From the NCBI GenBank assembly GCA_964482035.1, contig CAYZVC010000002.1, forward strand, positions 62,001 through 126,000: a DNA stretch of 64,000 nucleotides, written 5' to 3'. A model generated the notes under the pieces. The model did not search any database, had not been told where the DNA came from, and saw nothing but the letters and a program-made list of their open reading frames with translations. This DNA comes from JANJWP01 sp964482035. Its GTDB lineage: Bacteria; Patescibacteriota; Gracilibacteria; BD1-5; UBA2023. The translations under genes and the position numbers were made by a program. This document shows, piece after piece, positions 62,730 through 64,000 of this stretch (positions are counted from its first letter, which is position 1; each line of letters opens with the position of its first letter).

Positions 62730-64000
62730 TTACGGGTTGACCCAGGCTCCGGGGGATGAAATCGTTCAGACGTACCCGTTTCAGGAATAATCGGCAAGGG
62801 ACGATCCGGCACCTTCTTGAAAATTCCATGCGGCGAGGATTCCGCTTTCGAGCGATCTGTTCGGTCCGCCGGAATAACCTGCCGATATTTCCCCGGAAGT
62901 CAGGGCGCGTCAGTAGAAGCGCATTTCCGACATGATGCCGGAGTAATAGTTCGAGCAACTGGATCCCGCCGTGTCCGACCAGCATCAGATTACGAGCCCA
63001 TGGGCACCGTTGTTCGTAAGGGTCCGCGATGCGCTGCCGACGGAATTGCCGTCGACGTAGAACGTGACCGTTCCGTTTTTCGCGCTCACCGTAAGCTGGT
63101 GTATCGTGGAATTGGTCGAAAGACCGTGGTTCGCGGCATCCGTGCCCGCGTAACCGGAACTCGAAGTTTTATCTCCCCGCGCGTAAAGTTGCGTGGAAGT
63201 GAGTCCGAAGAAAGTGTCGTTACCGCCGGCGGTAGTCGCATCGGTTACGAGATAACCGTTACCGACCGAAGCCCAGGTTTCGATGGTGAATTCGCTACTG
63301 TCGGGCAGAAGTTTCGAAAAGGTCACTTTCGTTGAACCGTTGAAGGTGAGCGCCTTGTCTATTACCGGCGTCGATACGGTCGCCGTCGATCCGGCCGAGC
63401 CGTCCATGAGCGCTCATGTCAGTCATTTCGCGGGATCCCGGATGAGTCCGGATACCGATCAGGAGAGGGCGGTGGGGAAGCTTCACGTAACGTTCGCCAT
63501 TCCCGTTGCCGGCGACACCCCCACGACTTGGAACCAGGATCCGGAACGGGGTTTGCCACCGGAAGGGACGGTCCAGTCGAACGCGCCGATTCCGATGGAC
63601 TTCGGATCGTATGCCGCAAGGGCGTCGCCGACGGTTTTCCCAATGCCGGAGAGTTTGAATTTGTCAGGGTTCATCTTCAACCGTGTCCAATCGGGGTTTC
63701 CGGCGGAATAGTTCGTTCCCGCCGCGTTCCAGTCTCATCCCGTGAGCGCGACCGGAGTCCCGTCGACGTACACGATCGCCCCCGAGAGCGCCGCTCCCGT
63801 ATCGTGCACCACGTAGAACCTCGGAGAGTTGTTCGAAATGGCCGCCTCCGATGAAATCGCCGTCTGAACCGACCGGATGTTCGCCTTGATGGCCGAATCC
63901 TTCGCGTCTTGCGAATATCCCGACAATGCCAAAAAACCTATCGTGGCCAAAATCGCCAAAATCGTGATGACGACGATGAGTTCGACGAGAGTGAAAGCGG
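62730..64000 (-). CDS. Prepilin-like protein with LamG-like C-terminal domain, start outside window
   Basis: About 423 residues are visible; the window ends just inside the pilin helix (FTLVELIVVITILAILA), so only the short leader is missing. The first module matches the prepilins at 18-24 kb (NNSPRFYVVHDTGAALSG, GTNYSAGNPDWTRLKMNP, WFQVVGVSPATGMANVTG). The C-terminus differs: LTFNGSTKVTFSKLLPDSSE, FTIETWASVGNGYLV and AWNFQEGAGSSLADYSGNG form a LamG/concanavalin-like jelly roll, which binds sugars or proteins. Nine UGAs must be glycine. TAA stop at 62730 ahead of a terminator. Confidence 0.8.
63735..64000 (-). repeat. Shared prepilin N-terminal module, copy D
   Basis: Fourth copy of the helix and loop module, 40 kb from the other copies. 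Confidence 0.65.

Noticed and set aside
1..64000. CRISPR array, insertion sequence, rRNA operon, prophage
   Set aside because: No regularly spaced direct repeats, transposase, integrase, phage structural gene or rRNA segment was seen.

Overview
ORGANISM AND CODE. The window reads as a GC-rich chromosome piece from a Candidate Phyla Radiation (Patescibacteria) bacterium of the Gracilibacteria/Absconditabacteria type, because UGA is a glycine codon (translation table 25) in about twenty genes. The proof is in family signatures: UGA supplies the G of the DGQQR and NDRG motifs of a DUF262 protein (1536, 2103), the variable residue of an HExxH zinc site (1134) and conserved glycines in MurI, a ferredoxin-reductase-like protein and the prepilins. 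All genes with sense UGA end in UAA or UAG. Many apparent short open frames here are therefore pieces of single genes, and one complete gene (34902-35264) is invisible under the standard code.

A SECOND GENE POPULATION. Interleaved with these are about fourteen short genes of another style: a strong AAGGAG-type Shine-Dalgarno site, mostly an own -35/-10 promoter, and usually a hairpin terminator right behind. None contains an internal UGA, and eight of them END with UGA (4046, 6397, 8917, 9715, 10917, 26887, 37643, 37843). In at least four cases reading that UGA as glycine would fuse unrelated genes across a terminator or run antisense through a neighbour; one pair has a classical ATGA stop/start overlap. 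So UGA looks like sense in one population and stop in the other, and the split follows the mode of translation initiation. This is the most unusual observation in the window.

LAYOUT. 0-3.2 kb: NADAR protein, YgjP-like metallopeptidase, and an AT-richer GmrSD-like DUF262/DUF1524 defence gene carrying 12 sense UGAs. 3.2-11 kb: small exported, membrane and acetyltransferase-like genes, an MgtC/DUF4010 membrane protein and a prepilin. 11-17.8 kb: murC, an exported NlpC/P60 protein, murD and a RelA/SpoT-like protein. 17.8-24.1 kb: three long prepilin-like surface proteins (two with fibrinogen-like domains) around murI. 24.2-28.3 kb: secD, structured non-coding sequence, small Shine-Dalgarno genes and a half-length asparaginase-like protein. 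28.4-30.7 kb: groES, a 67-residue protein and groEL behind a promoter overlapped by a CIRCE-like operator. 30.7-38.4 kb: proteins of unknown function, a TrmA/RumA-type methyltransferase and the ATGA-coupled standard-code pair. 38.5-49.1 kb: three giant proteins (1326, 1206, 943 residues). 49-57.7 kb: nucleotidyltransferase, MGMT-like protein, diguanylate cyclase, dnaJ, recA, a reductase, a glycosyltransferase and a DUF167 protein. 57.7-62.4 kb: a 1536-residue giant gene. 62.7-64 kb: a prepilin with a LamG-like domain, cut by the window end.

HOW IT FITS TOGETHER. Peptidoglycan synthesis (murC, murD, murI), cell-wall-active candidates (NlpC/P60, LysM and peptidoglycan-binding-like modules), Sec export (secD) and a family of type IV prepilin-like proteins with exchangeable C-terminal domains suggest a small cell with a real wall and a heavy investment in surface attachment. 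I saw no tRNA, rRNA, CRISPR array or insertion sequence.
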